Notes under the pieces: model-generated
The model's input: only the letters and a program-made list of their open reading frames with translations
The model's database searches: none
Told to the model about the DNA's origin: nothing
Translations under genes and position numbers: made by a program
Shown: in pieces, positions 45,703 through 53,674 of the stretch
Numbering within the stretch: position 1 is the stretch's first letter
How the letters are laid out: every line of letters begins with the position of its first letter
Assembly (NCBI GenBank): GCA_022845895.1
Contig: AP025573.1
Location: forward strand, 50,001 to 114,000
Source of the DNA: Lachnospiraceae bacterium
Lineage (GTDB): Bacteria > Bacillota > Clostridia > Lachnospirales > Lachnospiraceae
Direction of reading: 5' to 3'
Length of the DNA: 64,000 bases

Positions 45703-46971
45703 ATGGATAGACTTACATATATTATTTGTGGAAAGCTGTACGACGGTTTGGAAGATGAGTTCAAAGAAGGATATAAGATTCTTGTTAAGAATAATAAGAT
45801 CGAGGAGGTAGGCCCGGCCATCGTATGCCCGGAATCGGCGGAGGTTGTGGATCTGTCCGACGCTACGGTTACCCCCGGCATGATAGATGCACATATGCAC
45901 ATGGATTATATCGACTGGCATACGATACGGGAAGAGGTATATACCACGTCCGAAGAAGCCAAGACTATCGCAATCGTCCGTACTGCACAGAAGACATTGT
46001 CCCGCGGATTCACGACAATCCGCCATACGGGCGGCATCACATCCAACGGCTTCGGGGTATTGGACGTCAAAAGGGCAATCGAAAAAGGCTACATCACCGG
46101 TTCACGTATCGTGGCTGCACCAAGATTCCTGTGTGGCGCCGGGAGTCATGGGGACCTGTCCCAGGGCTTTGCCAGGAATCCGGAGCTGTCCATGATGCTG
46201 CAGAACCTGCGTCCTACGCTTGGTGCCGGCAAGGACTTCTTCGTCAATGCTGTCCGTGAAGAGATCAAGTACGGAGCGGATTTTATTAAGATTATGGCGA
46301 CCGGCGGGTTCTTTACCCCCTACGATAATCCGTCTCAGCTGCAGATGAATGACGAGGAGCTGCAGGCGGTCATGAACACGGCCCATGAATGGGGCAAGAC
46401 GGTGACGGCCCACGTCTACAGCGTAGACCATATGAAGAAGCTGGTAGGCTTTGGCATCGACGGTATGGAACATTGTTCTCTGATGGATGAAGAGACGGCA
46501 CAGCTTATCATCGATAATGACGTCTATGTCGTGCCTACATTCTGCCCATATGAAGAGGCGGTCCACTACGATCCGGTGCTCATACAGACCAAGCAGGAGG
46601 AGTACAGAATTAAGCTGGAATATTATAAAGATGCGCTTCAGGCCGGACGTGAGGTTATCAGGAACTGCAAATGCAAGCTCGGATATGGAACCGATATGGT
46701 GGCCACCCACCAGAACTATGACAGCGGATATGAATTCAAAGCATGGATGGAAAGCGGCATGGGGACGTTCCGAACACTGCACGCGGCTACGAAGGTCAAT
46801 TCGGAAATCCTGCAGCTTGAGGATAAGATTGGAACGCTGCAGCCTGGCAAGTATGCGGATATTGCCGCCTGGAAACGAGATCTGATGACAGATCCGTACG
46901 CCCTGCTCGATTGTGCTTTTGTCATGAAAGAAGGAATAATCTACCCGACGGAACGATGCGAGGAAATATAA
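45703..46971 (+). CDS. Amidohydrolase-family protein
   Basis: 422 residues, imidazolonepropionase/prolidase-like. Metal-binding HxH is in DAHMHMDY. FIKIMATGG contains the candidate bridging lysine, with histidines in TAHVYS and EHCSLMD and the final aspartate in GYGTDM. The C-terminus (GTLQPGKYADIAAW) completes the composite-domain fold. The substrate is a cyclic amide, dipeptide or related compound, unknown. It is the last gene of the TetR-linked operon and element E1 follows within 13 bp. Confidence 0.85.
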   Translation: MDRLTYIICGKLYDGLEDEFKEGYKILVKNNKIEEVGPAIVCPESAEVVDLSDATVTPGMIDAHMHMDYIDWHTIREEVYTTSEEAKTIAIVRTAQKTLSRGFTTIRHTGGITSNGFGVLDVKRAIEKGYITGSRIVAAPRFLCGAGSHGDLSQGFARNPELSMMLQNLRPTLGAGKDFFVNAVREEIKYGADFIKIMATGGFFTPYDNPSQLQMNDEELQAVMNTAHEWGKTVTAHVYSVDHMKKLVGFGIDGMEHCSLMDEETAQLIIDNDVYVVPTFCPYEEAVHYDPVLIQTKQEEYRIKLEYYKDALQAGREVIRNCKCKLGYGTDMVATHQNYDSGYEFKAWMESGMGTFRTLHAATKVNSEILQLEDKIGTLQPGKYADIAAWKRDLMTDPYALLDCAFVMKEGIIYPTERCEEI

Positions 46972-46983
46972 CAGATGAAAAGG

Positions 46984-47132
46984 CGGAACCCGTTAGCCAT
47001 ATGGTTAACGGGTTCCGTTGTTGTTATAGTTATTTAAAGGAATGAGAGTAAAGTACGACACCGGGGAAATGATATTCCCCGGTGCGTTTACTTTATGAGG
47101 GGGGAGATAGTTGTGTGTTGTTCAACTATCTG
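46984..47132 (-). ncRNA. Element E1: candidate small RNA of a repeated family
   Basis: First of three intact copies (also 51815 and 56364). On the minus strand it has TATACT (47144-47139) 52 bp after a CTTAAG-N5 direct repeat (47213-47197). The predicted RNA has a hairpin AGATAGTTG/CAACTATCT (47131-47105), a C-rich CCCCCCTCAT, a second hairpin with its own GC stem (CACCGGGGAA/TTCCCCGGTG), an ATTCCTTTA linker and a final hairpin CCCGTTAACC/GGCTAACGGG. On the plus strand the last hairpin could instead terminate the amidohydrolase gene. Confidence 0.5.
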
Positions 47133-47196
47133 ACTCTTAGTATAAAGTAAAATTGTGTCCAAAATATGTTTAAAATATAAAAGAAAGCGAAAAATT

Positions 47197-47213
47197 CTTA
47201 AGCGATTATTAAT
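47197..47213 (-). promoter_or_regulatory. Direct repeat upstream of E1 (response-regulator-like site)
   Basis: On the minus strand ATTAAT-N5-CTTAAG. The same spacing occurs at E2 (52022-52038) and E4 (56571-56587), always 52 bp from TATACT. It resembles sites of OmpR-family regulators such as CiaR (TTTAAG-N5-TTTAAG). Confidence 0.5.
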
Positions 47214-47260
47214 TTAGAATCTGTTGGTGGTCATATGGTTAAGGAAATGAAACGGGCCGT

Positions 47261-47737
47261 CTACAGCGAGAAATCAATCTTCCCGATCATCAGGTTCGGG
47301 ATAAACATTATATAATAGCCGTCAGCGATAGTGCCGGTGCCATATTTGCCGCAGTAGTAATCCAGCGCCTCCTGCAGGAATTCTTCCGTAACCTCCAGAT
47401 AACGGGCGGTCTCATGCCGGTCGGTGCATCTGTGCTCATAGGCACGGATAAGACCCTCGAGACCGATTTGCTTATTGTATGCCCATACCCGTGCCTGCCG
47501 CTCCTGCTTCCGGTTGCCGGATGACGTAAGGTCCACGATGTTGCCGATGGACGTGTGATGATGCCCAAGTTCCTCGGCGAGGACGCAGGCTTTTTCTTCT
47601 GTCGTGTTCAGGCTTGACGAGAGTGCAATATTATTATCTACATACAGGCCACAAGTCTTCCCGCTAAAAGGATAGTTCTCATCTATGGATATCCCCTCGG
47701 CTGCAGCTTCGCCTAATAATTCTTCGTATCTGTTCAT
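47261..47737 (-). CDS. ImmA/IrrE-family metallopeptidase
   Basis: 158 residues. The motif AEELGHHH is a variant of the HExxH zinc site, and downstream residues include RQARVWAYNKQI, typical of the family. ImmA cleaves the ImmR repressor to induce an integrated element. It is paired with the XRE repressor gene 57 bp upstream. This is a phage/ICE-type control module, although no integrase or structural genes remain next to it. Confidence 0.85.
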   Translation of the reverse strand: MNRYEELLGEAAAEGISIDENYPFSGKTCGLYVDNNIALSSSLNTTEEKACVLAEELGHHHTSIGNIVDLTSSGNRKQERQARVWAYNKQIGLEGLIRAYEHRCTDRHETARYLEVTEEFLQEALDYYCGKYGTGTIADGYYIMFIPNLMIGKIDFSL

Positions 47738-47794
47738 TTGATCAACTCCTGTTACCAGTATAAGCTGCCTGTTGTGTCATAAACAGGACTTTTC

Positions 47795-48121
47795 TTACGT
47801 TCGGTTTCTTTTGGCTCTGATAAATTCGATATAATTTTCTACGTCTTTTTTTTCTTCCTCTGTCAGGTCATCTGTGTCAAAATGGGCGGCAACCGTATCC
47901 GGGTATGCAATATGGGCCGTATTGGTTCTGCCGAGCAGATAATCGGTGTCTACATTGAAAAAATCAGCAATCAATTCCAAAGTTTCAAAATTAGGCTGAC
48001 GCTCCCCTCGTTCATACATATTGACAGCACTCTTAGATATACCGAGCAACCGGGCAAGTTCCTGCTGTGATATCCCTCTTTCATTTCTTAACAGACGTAA
48101 TACATTCCCAAAATCAGCCAT
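47795..48121 (-). CDS. XRE-family repressor (ImmR-like)
   Basis: 108 residues: helix-turn-helix GISQQELARLLGISKSAVNMYERGERQP, then FNVDTDYLLGRT and an acidic-helical C-terminus. The divergent intergenic region holds four copies of CACRAAAYGTG, presumably its operators. It is in one unit with the ImmA-like peptidase, which would inactivate it. Confidence 0.88.
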   Translation of the reverse strand: MADFGNVLRLLRNERGISQQELARLLGISKSAVNMYERGERQPNFETLELIADFFNVDTDYLLGRTNTAHIAYPDTVAAHFDTDDLTEEEKKDVENYIEFIRAKRNRT

Positions 48122-48156
48122 CGGTCCACTTCCTTTCTTGATATAACTGTATTATA

Positions 48157-48249
48157 CACGAAACGTGCTTAAAAGTAAACAAAAAGTTCACAAAATGTGC
48201 TTGACAAACGAGCACAAAACGTGTACTTTATAAGTGAGCACAAAACGTG
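48157..48249. promoter_or_regulatory. Array of four repressor operators
   Basis: Four copies of the 11-bp palindrome CACRAAAYGTG begin at 48157 (CACGAAACGTG), 48189 (CACAAAATGTG), 48213 (CACAAAACGTG) and 48239 (CACAAAACGTG). They are 32, 24 and 26 bp apart. They cover the divergent promoters of the repressor and of the short ORF at 48307. Confidence 0.8.
48201..48229 (+). promoter_or_regulatory. Repressed promoter for the short ORF
   Basis: TTGACA (48201-48206), a 17-bp spacer and TACTTT (48224-48229). The third operator lies in the spacer, so repressor binding would block RNA polymerase. Confidence 0.6.
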
Positions 48250-48306
48250 CACGGAAGAAACAGAATCAAAAAGCCAGAGCGTTCAGCTCTGGCAGAAGGA
48301 AAAGTT

Positions 48307-48396
48307 ATGAAAAAGAAAATCTATATGAAAAGCGCTGCCGCTTGTTTGCTTACTAATATAAAGCTGAAATGTGACAGAATTGTGATGCCAAGATGA
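48307..48396 (+). CDS. Short peptide under ImmR-type control, unknown
   Basis: 29 codons: a start MKKKIYMKSAAACLLTN, then IKLKCDRIVMPR, stop TGA 48394. An AGAAGGAAAAGTT ribosome site precedes the ATG. A hairpin GCCAGAGC-GTTCA-GCTCTGGC lies just before it (about 48272-48292). The peptide is basic with two cysteines. It is the only plausible product of the operator-controlled plus-strand promoter. The function is unknown. Confidence 0.4.
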   Translation: MKKKIYMKSAAACLLTNIKLKCDRIVMPR

Positions 48397-48451
48397 AGTA
48401 TCTATAAAGATTTTAAAAATAAAAAATGAACCGGGAATGGAGAAGAGCCTG

Positions 48452-48787
48452 CTAAGCAGGCCCTCCTTCCCTGGTTAAATAGTTGTAGAGGATGTCGATG
48501 AATTCCCCGTTTGCCGGTTTGTGCTTAAGCTCGTACCCAGTGATTCTGTTGAGCAGATTCCGGTTGCCCTTATACCAGCAGCTGGAAACGGCAGTGCGGA
48601 TACAGTGCCCTACATTGTCCCTGGTAGTACCGAACTTTATAGCCACATCAACATACAGGTCTTTGTAGACAGATAGAAGATAGTCTTCATTTTGCAAGCA
48701 GAGCTTTAAGGCATACAACAGGAAATGAAAACCTCTTAACGTAGAGCGTATCCCCAAGTCCAGTAAAAGAGCTCTCGTTCTATCCAT
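48452..48787 (-). CDS. Stand-alone Spo0A C-terminal-domain protein 2
   Basis: 111 residues matching only the Spo0A DNA-binding domain: RGFHFLLYALKLC, SVYKDLYVDVAIKFGTT, a recognition helix RDNVGHCIRTAVSSCWYKGNR and ANGEFIDIL. The second helix departs from Spo0A (VERAIR is VGHCIR), so the DNA target may differ. No receiver domain. It lies between the ImmR-controlled ORF and phage-like genes. Confidence 0.72.
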   Translation of the reverse strand: MDRTRALLLDLGIRSTLRGFHFLLYALKLCLQNEDYLLSVYKDLYVDVAIKFGTTRDNVGHCIRTAVSSCWYKGNRNLLNRITGYELKHKPANGEFIDILYNYLTREGGPA

Positions 48788-48873
48788 AAATGCCTCCTGT
48801 TCTACCCGACCCTACTACCCAATTGTAAACAAAAGAAAGCAGATTGAAAATCAAAAAAAGAGGAGATGATAAA

Positions 48874-49065
48874 TTGAACAGACAAAGAAGAACCAGAACT
48901 GTATGCAGGATGGATAAAGAGGACCGTCTCAGGGCGCTGTCCGCCGGACGTCCTGACGCGGCAGCTGCCAGACAGTTCGTACATAAGGCTTATGAAAGCT
49001 ATACGGTTGACGGATATATGAAAAGCAAGGAGATGAGTGATATTGGACAACTACCTTCTGAATGA
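48874..49065 (+). CDS. Small basic protein, phage-like, unknown
   Basis: 63 residues from TTG 48874, which follows AGAGGAGATGATAAA. It is rich in arginine at the N-terminus (NRQRRTRTVCRMDKEDR) and its 3' end overlaps the next gene by about 29 bp, in the compact style of phage operons. No recognised domain. Confidence 0.5.
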   Translation: MNRQRRTRTVCRMDKEDRLRALSAGRPDAAAARQFVHKAYESYTVDGYMKSKEMSDIGQLPSE

Positions 49066-49495
49066 ATATGCGGCCATGAAAGCAGAGGTAAGGGATCTGC
49101 GCCGCAGAATAAGCAGCTTAAAGCACGAGATGAAAAAAGCATCCGCGGCATGCGATGATGGTAAAGGGGTGAAAGGTTGGAAAGGACGCGGCAGCGTAAG
49201 GGTAACCGGGTATCCTCCATCACTGTTTCATAAGAAGCAGGAGAAGATGATGGAGCTGGTGCTGTTACTAGAATGCCGTGAAGTAGAGTTCCTGGATAGG
49301 ACGCTGGAAGTTGAAAGATTTATAGAAGCCATCGCAAAGAGTGAGATGCGTATTATGTTCAGACTTTATTATATAGAAGATTTTTCTTATATAAAGGTTG
49401 CGGATGAGATGAACCAGATGTTCCCGAGAAGGAGCATTGCCTATACGGATGAAAATGTAAAGAAAAGAATACAAAGATTTCTGGCAGCCTGCTGA
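49037..49495 (+). CDS. Phage RinA/ArpU-like regulator
   Basis: About 150 residues. A coiled-coil N-terminus (MKAEVRDLRRRISSLKHEMKKA) is followed by a sigma-like helix-turn-helix, RLYYIEDFSYIKVADEMNQ...YTDENVKKRIQRFL. This layout is typical of late-gene or packaging-gene activators of Firmicute phages. GTG 49037 or TTG 49043 may start it, both behind AAGGAG. No phage structural genes follow, so it is a remnant or domesticated gene next to tRNA-Ser. Confidence 0.65.
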   Translation: MILDNYLLNEYAAMKAEVRDLRRRISSLKHEMKKASAACDDGKGVKGWKGRGSVRVTGYPPSLFHKKQEKMMELVLLLECREVEFLDRTLEVERFIEAIAKSEMRIMFRLYYIEDFSYIKVADEMNQMFPRRSIAYTDENVKKRIQRFLAAC

Positions 49496-49558
49496 CATGA
49501 AAAGATTTAACGGCCAGAGAGAACGTACAAAAGCGATGGCAGAACCGGCAATAAAAAA

Positions 49559-49643
49559 CGCAGCAGAAGGGATTCGAACCCCCGGAGCCTTTCGGCTCTT
49601 CAGCTTTCGAAACTGACGCCTTCGACCACTCGGCCACTGCTGC
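49559..49643 (-). tRNA. tRNA-Ser (CGA)
   Basis: An 85-nt class II tRNA on the minus strand with acceptor GCAGCAG/CTGCTGC, anticodon loop TTTCGAA (anticodon CGA) and the long variable arm of serine tRNAs. A T-run follows the 3' end. tRNA genes are common integration sites, and phage-like genes lie beside it. Confidence 0.93.
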
Positions 49644-49759
49644 ATTCCTATTATAGCACAGGCAGGTGTGGTTTTAAAGAGTGATATTCAAGTAAGTTGA
49701 AAAAAAAGTGCGCCTGTGATAATCTGTGAGAAATAGTTTGAAAAGAAGGGGAGATTATC

Positions 49760-50677
49760 ATGGGTACGCAGATACGGGGAAAGAGATTGAAGAATGTAAG
49801 GAACATCGGGCTGATACTCTGCCTGGCCCTGCTGCTGTCGGGCTGCCAGGCAGTATCCTTCCTGTTTCAACCGGCTGCAGGCACGGGAACTTCTGACAGG
49901 GACGTGCAAGATGTGGCGGGGGAGATGAAAGTCACTTTTCTGGACGTAGGCCAGGGCGACTGTACGATTATCCAGGAATCTGGGCACAGTATGGTGATTG
50001 ATGCCGGCAATAACGGGCAGGGAAGCAAGGTGGCCGCATATCTGGAAGAGCAGGGAATCGAAAGGCTGGATTATCTGATGCTTACACATCCCGACGCAGA
50101 CCATATAGGCGGGGCAGACGGCGTGATGGAGCGTGTGGAGGTCAGGCAGGTCATCATGCCGGATATCACAAATGACACGAAGACGTACGAAGAGGTGGAG
50201 GACGATATCGAGGCCATGGATATCGGGGTCATCTACCCGGAAGTCGGGCAGACCTATGAGCTAGGAGAGGCTTCCTTTGAGATATTATGCCCTGAGGACG
50301 TAAAGGAGAATGATATGAATGCGTCATCGGTAGGAATCAAGCTGACACATGGACAAAAATCGTTCGTCATGTGCGGAGACGCGGAGATACCTTCCGAAGA
50401 AGCTATGATTGAGTCTTTTGGCAGCAGCCTGGAGTGTGATGTGCTCAAATGCGGACATCATGGGAGCAGTACGGCGACATCGGAAGCTTTTCTGGAAGAT
50501 ACAGATCCGACATGGGCAGTCATAAGCTGTGGAAGGAACAATCGATACGGACATCCGCACGCGGAAGTGATAAGCAGGCTGGAGGATGCCGATGTACAGA
50601 TATACAGGACGGATCAGCTTGGTACGGTCACTGCCGTCAGCGATGGGGAGAACATAAGCTGGAAAAGTGAAAAATAG
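49760..50677 (+). CDS. ComEC-like metallo-beta-lactamase-fold lipoprotein
   Basis: 305 residues. The signal peptide ends in lipobox LLSGC, so the protein is anchored outside the membrane. The core begins VTFLDVGQGDCTII and has the metal site THPDADHIGG, then MCGDAE and KCGHHGSSTA. This is the ComEC/Rec2 C-terminal hydrolase domain without the membrane channel. Secreted relatives are often nucleases or phosphoesterases, but the substrate is unproven. It is a single-gene unit. Confidence 0.87.
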   Translation: MGTQIRGKRLKNVRNIGLILCLALLLSGCQAVSFLFQPAAGTGTSDRDVQDVAGEMKVTFLDVGQGDCTIIQESGHSMVIDAGNNGQGSKVAAYLEEQGIERLDYLMLTHPDADHIGGADGVMERVEVRQVIMPDITNDTKTYEEVEDDIEAMDIGVIYPEVGQTYELGEASFEILCPEDVKENDMNASSVGIKLTHGQKSFVMCGDAEIPSEEAMIESFGSSLECDVLKCGHHGSSTATSEAFLEDTDPTWAVISCGRNNRYGHPHAEVISRLEDADVQIYRTDQLGTVTAVSDGENISWKSEK

Positions 50678-50700
50678 CCGGGAATTAAGAGAAATCAGTA

Positions 50701-50729
50701 TTGACATTAGATAAGTATGGTTTTACAAT
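50701..50729 (+). promoter_or_regulatory. Promoter of padR-HAAS operon
   Basis: TTGACA (50701-50706), a 17-bp spacer and TACAAT (50724-50729). ATACTTAGCAATACTAAAT just downstream has repeated ATACT half-sites and could be a PadR operator. Confidence 0.75.
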
Positions 50730-50768
50730 ATACTTAGCAATACTAAATGCATAGGAATGGTGAGGGAT

Positions 50769-51110
50769 ATGTCGGAAAAGTTTGTACAGCAGATGAAGAA
50801 AGGCGTTCTTGACATGACGGTACTAAAGCTGATTGTCGAGAAAGACACATATGGTTACGAGATACTTCAGGAGTTGGAGCACAGAGGAGGTGAATTCTTC
50901 CGTTTGAAAGAAGGGACGCTGTATCCCGTGCTTTACCGGCTGGAAGACGGGGGTCATATCTGTTCCGCGTGGCAGGACGGGGAAGGGAGAAGCGCACCGA
51001 AAAAATATTATACGGTCACTGATAAAGGCCGTAGAACCTATGCACAATACTGGAGCCAGTGGAATGAGTTTATAGATTGCGTGAAATGCATATGCAGGGA
51101 GGAAAAGTGA
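50769..51110 (+). CDS. PadR-family transcriptional regulator
   Basis: 113 residues: a winged-helix domain (GVLDMTVLKLIVEKDTYGYEILQEL, FRLKEGTLYPVLYRLED, KYYTVTDKGRRTY) typical of short PadR proteins. ATG 50769 follows GGTGAGGG. The stop overlaps the start of the next gene (TGATG), so the two are translationally coupled. Such PadR-HAAS pairs usually govern envelope-stress or ABC-transport genes. Confidence 0.9.
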   Translation: MSEKFVQQMKKGVLDMTVLKLIVEKDTYGYEILQELEHRGGEFFRLKEGTLYPVLYRLEDGGHICSAWQDGEGRSAPKKYYTVTDKGRRTYAQYWSQWNEFIDCVKCICREEK

Positions 51111-51802
51111 TGGGCAATCAGGCAGAAGAGAAGATTGAACAGTATATCCGGGAAATCAGCAGGCATCTGGTAATTCCCCATGATATGAAAAAAAGAGTAG
51201 AAAGCGATTTGCGTACAGACTTTTATCTGCGGATAGAAGCAGGCAAGGATGTGGATGAGGTGATAAAAGAGATGGGGGATCCCGGCGAGACGGCAGCGTC
51301 TTTTAATGAGGAGCTGGAGGGCGGCAAGGCAGCCACGCCATGGAGATTCCATAAGATATTCCTTGTGGCGGCAGCACTGGCCTTGCTGGCGTTCGTCATT
51401 GAGTTTATCTGTACATGCAGCATGATGCGGAAATTAGACAACGGAATTGCTATAATCGGAAATGCAGACGGCAATACCTCCGTATTTCTGGCAGGTAGGA
51501 TTATAAATCCTTTTGCGGATATTCTTTGGGGGCTGGCGGCTGTACTGGGGCTGCTTGCCCTGTATTATCTTACTTCCAGGTCAGTTTCATATGGCAGGAA
51601 CAGAGGAGCGCTTCTATGCTCTCTTGCCGGAACGCTCTGCCTCATATCAGGTTTTGCCGCACACATTCCGATTGGTATGGCTGAGGGACAGGGGCCGTAC
51701 GGGTATATTGAAATGATGTTAAACGGGAAAAATATTCTCCTCATCCTGCTTGCGCTCATTCCACTGATTACACTGGCGCTCAGCATACGCAGAAAGAAAT
51801 AG
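51110..51802 (+). CDS. HAAS/DUF1700-type membrane protein
   Basis: 230 residues. The N-terminal ~70 residues (EQYIREISRHLVIP, RVESDLRTDFYLRIEAG, VIKEMGDPGETAASFNEEL) form the helical HAAS signalling domain that usually partners PadR. Four membrane segments follow. It probably senses the membrane state and modulates PadR (known for some family pairs). Element E2 follows 12 bp after the stop. Confidence 0.82.
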   Translation: MGNQAEEKIEQYIREISRHLVIPHDMKKRVESDLRTDFYLRIEAGKDVDEVIKEMGDPGETAASFNEELEGGKAATPWRFHKIFLVAAALALLAFVIEFICTCSMMRKLDNGIAIIGNADGNTSVFLAGRIINPFADILWGLAAVLGLLALYYLTSRSVSYGRNRGALLCSLAGTLCLISGFAAHIPIGMAEGQGPYGYIEMMLNGKNILLILLALIPLITLALSIRRKK

Positions 51803-51814
51803 AACTGGTGTGGA

Positions 51815-51957
51815 CAGCGAAAACCCGCTGGCCTTGCGGCCCGCGGGTTTCGTTGTCGTTATAGTTATCTAAAGGAATGAGAGTAAAGTGCGGCTCCAGT
51901 AAGCCTGGCGCGTTACTTTATGAGGGGGGAGATAGTTGTGTGTTGTTCAACTATCTG
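51815..51957 (-). ncRNA. Element E2: candidate small RNA of a repeated family
   Basis: Second intact copy. On the minus strand TATACT (51969-51964) lies 52 bp after ATTAAG-N5-CTTAAG (52038-52022). The 5' hairpin and C-rich stretch are identical to E1. The terminal hairpin differs (CCCGCGGGCC/GGCCAGCGGG) but still pairs, which is evidence for RNA-level selection. It lies between the HAAS gene and DUF1538, so on the plus strand it may serve as terminator and leader. Confidence 0.5.
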
Positions 51958-52118
51958 ACTCTTAGTATAAATGGTAATTATGTCTAAAGTATGATAGATT
52001 CCTAAAAGAAATGGAAAGTTTCTTAAGCGCTTCTTAATAATGTCTTTACTTTTCAGGAATGTGGATTTGTGTTATAATCAAGACATACCAAATCTACTAC
52101 GAAAGGCGAGGGTGCACA

Positions 52119-53663
52119 TTGCGGGTACACCAAACAAAGTTATATGAAAAATTAAAAGAGTCATTGGGAGCTGTATTGCCGATTATCGGAATCGTGCTTT
52201 TCTTGTGCTTTACGATTGCGCCGATTCCTACCAGCATCCTGATGGCTTTTATTATTGGGGCCGTGCTTCTGATATTAGGGATGATGTTCTTTACGCTCGG
52301 TGCGGAGATGGCCATGACACCGATGGGGGAGCGCATTGGCACGAGGATGACCCAGACGAAGAAGGTGGGGATCGTGGTACTGCTCTGCTTTATCCTTGGG
52401 TTTATCATTACGGTGTCTGAACCGGACCTCCAGGTGCTTGCGGAGCAGGTACCGTCCATACCGAACTATACGCTTATCGTGGCGGTAGCAGCAGGCGTCG
52501 GCATCTTCCTGGTCGTGGCGGTGCTGAGGATGCTGTTTGGGATTCCGCTGTCATATATGCTCATCGTGCTGTATCCTGCGGTATTCGTACTGGCATATTT
52601 TGTGCCGGATGACTTCCTGGCAGTCGCGTTTGACTCCGGCGGGGTCACGACGGGGCCCATGACCGTACCGTTCATTATGGCGCTTGGTATCGGTTTTTCG
52701 GCGGTACGTAGTGACAAGCACGCGGAAAATGACAGCTTTGGCCTCGTTGCGCTCTGCTCCGTAGGTCCCATCCTGGCAGTCCTTATTCTCGGCATGATAT
52801 ATAATCCGACCGGTAATTCATATACGCAGACCTCGATTCCTGATGCCGACAATTCCGTGGAGATGTGGCGCCTGTTTTCATCCGGGCTTCCACATTACAT
52901 GAAAGAGATGCTGGTTTCACTGCTGCCTATCGTCCTGTTTTTTGTGTTTTTCCAGATTATTTCTCTTCATCTTAAGAAAAAGACGCTGTTGAAGATATCA
53001 ATAGGAATCGTCTTTACGTATATCGGGCTCTTCCTGTTTCTCACAGGAGTCAATATAGGATTTATGCCCGCCGGCAATTATCTCGGTCAGATCATAGCAG
53101 GCCTGCCATACCGATGGATCATCATCCCGATAGGAATGGTGATCGGATACTTTATCGTCAAGGCCGAGCCCGCTGTCTATGTGCTGATGGAGCAGGTAGA
53201 GGAGCTGACATCGGGCGCCATATCCGGCCGGGCGATGGGATACAGCCTGTCCATAGGAGTGGCCGTATCACTGGGGCTTGCCATGGTCAGGGTGCTGACA
53301 GGGATATCGATACTCTGGTTCCTGATACCGGGATATGTGGTGGCTATCGTATTGTCATTTTTCGTTCCGAAGATATTTACAGCCATTGCGTTTGACTCTG
53401 GCGGGGTAGCATCCGGGCCGATGACCGCCACCTTTCTGCTGCCATTTGCAGTGGGAGCGTGTGAGGCCGCAGGAGGGGATATCGTGACAGACGCATTTGG
53501 CGTCGTTGCCATGGTTGCCATGACGCCCCTGATTACGATCCAGATCCTCGGCTTCGTCTATCAGCTGCAGGAGAAGAGAACCGCAGCTGCAGATACTGCG
53601 GAAGAGACGATACCTGTTATCCCTTTGGAGGCGTTTGATGACAGCGACATAATTGAGCTGTAA
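52119..53663 (+). CDS. DUF1538 family membrane transporter-like protein
   Basis: About 515 residues with an internal duplication. FDSGGVTTGPMTVPFIMALG in the first half and FDSGGVASGPMTATFLLPFA in the second are the same motif, each followed by DsFGlVAlcs-like and DAFGVVAMVAMTPL segments. About 12-14 membrane segments. The family is annotated only as DUF1538. TTG 52119 follows GGCGAGGGTG; the frame is open 60 bp upstream. A TATAAT near 52073 is a likely -10. It is 11 bp upstream of a P-II-like gene. Confidence 0.82.
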   Translation: MRVHQTKLYEKLKESLGAVLPIIGIVLFLCFTIAPIPTSILMAFIIGAVLLILGMMFFTLGAEMAMTPMGERIGTRMTQTKKVGIVVLLCFILGFIITVSEPDLQVLAEQVPSIPNYTLIVAVAAGVGIFLVVAVLRMLFGIPLSYMLIVLYPAVFVLAYFVPDDFLAVAFDSGGVTTGPMTVPFIMALGIGFSAVRSDKHAENDSFGLVALCSVGPILAVLILGMIYNPTGNSYTQTSIPDADNSVEMWRLFSSGLPHYMKEMLVSLLPIVLFFVFFQIISLHLKKKTLLKISIGIVFTYIGLFLFLTGVNIGFMPAGNYLGQIIAGLPYRWIIIPIGMVIGYFIVKAEPAVYVLMEQVEELTSGAISGRAMGYSLSIGVAVSLGLAMVRVLTGISILWFLIPGYVVAIVLSFFVPKIFTAIAFDSGGVASGPMTATFLLPFAVGACEAAGGDIVTDAFGVVAMVAMTPLITIQILGFVYQLQEKRTAAADTAEETIPVIPLEAFDDSDIIEL

Positions 53664-53674
53664 AGGAGGACACG

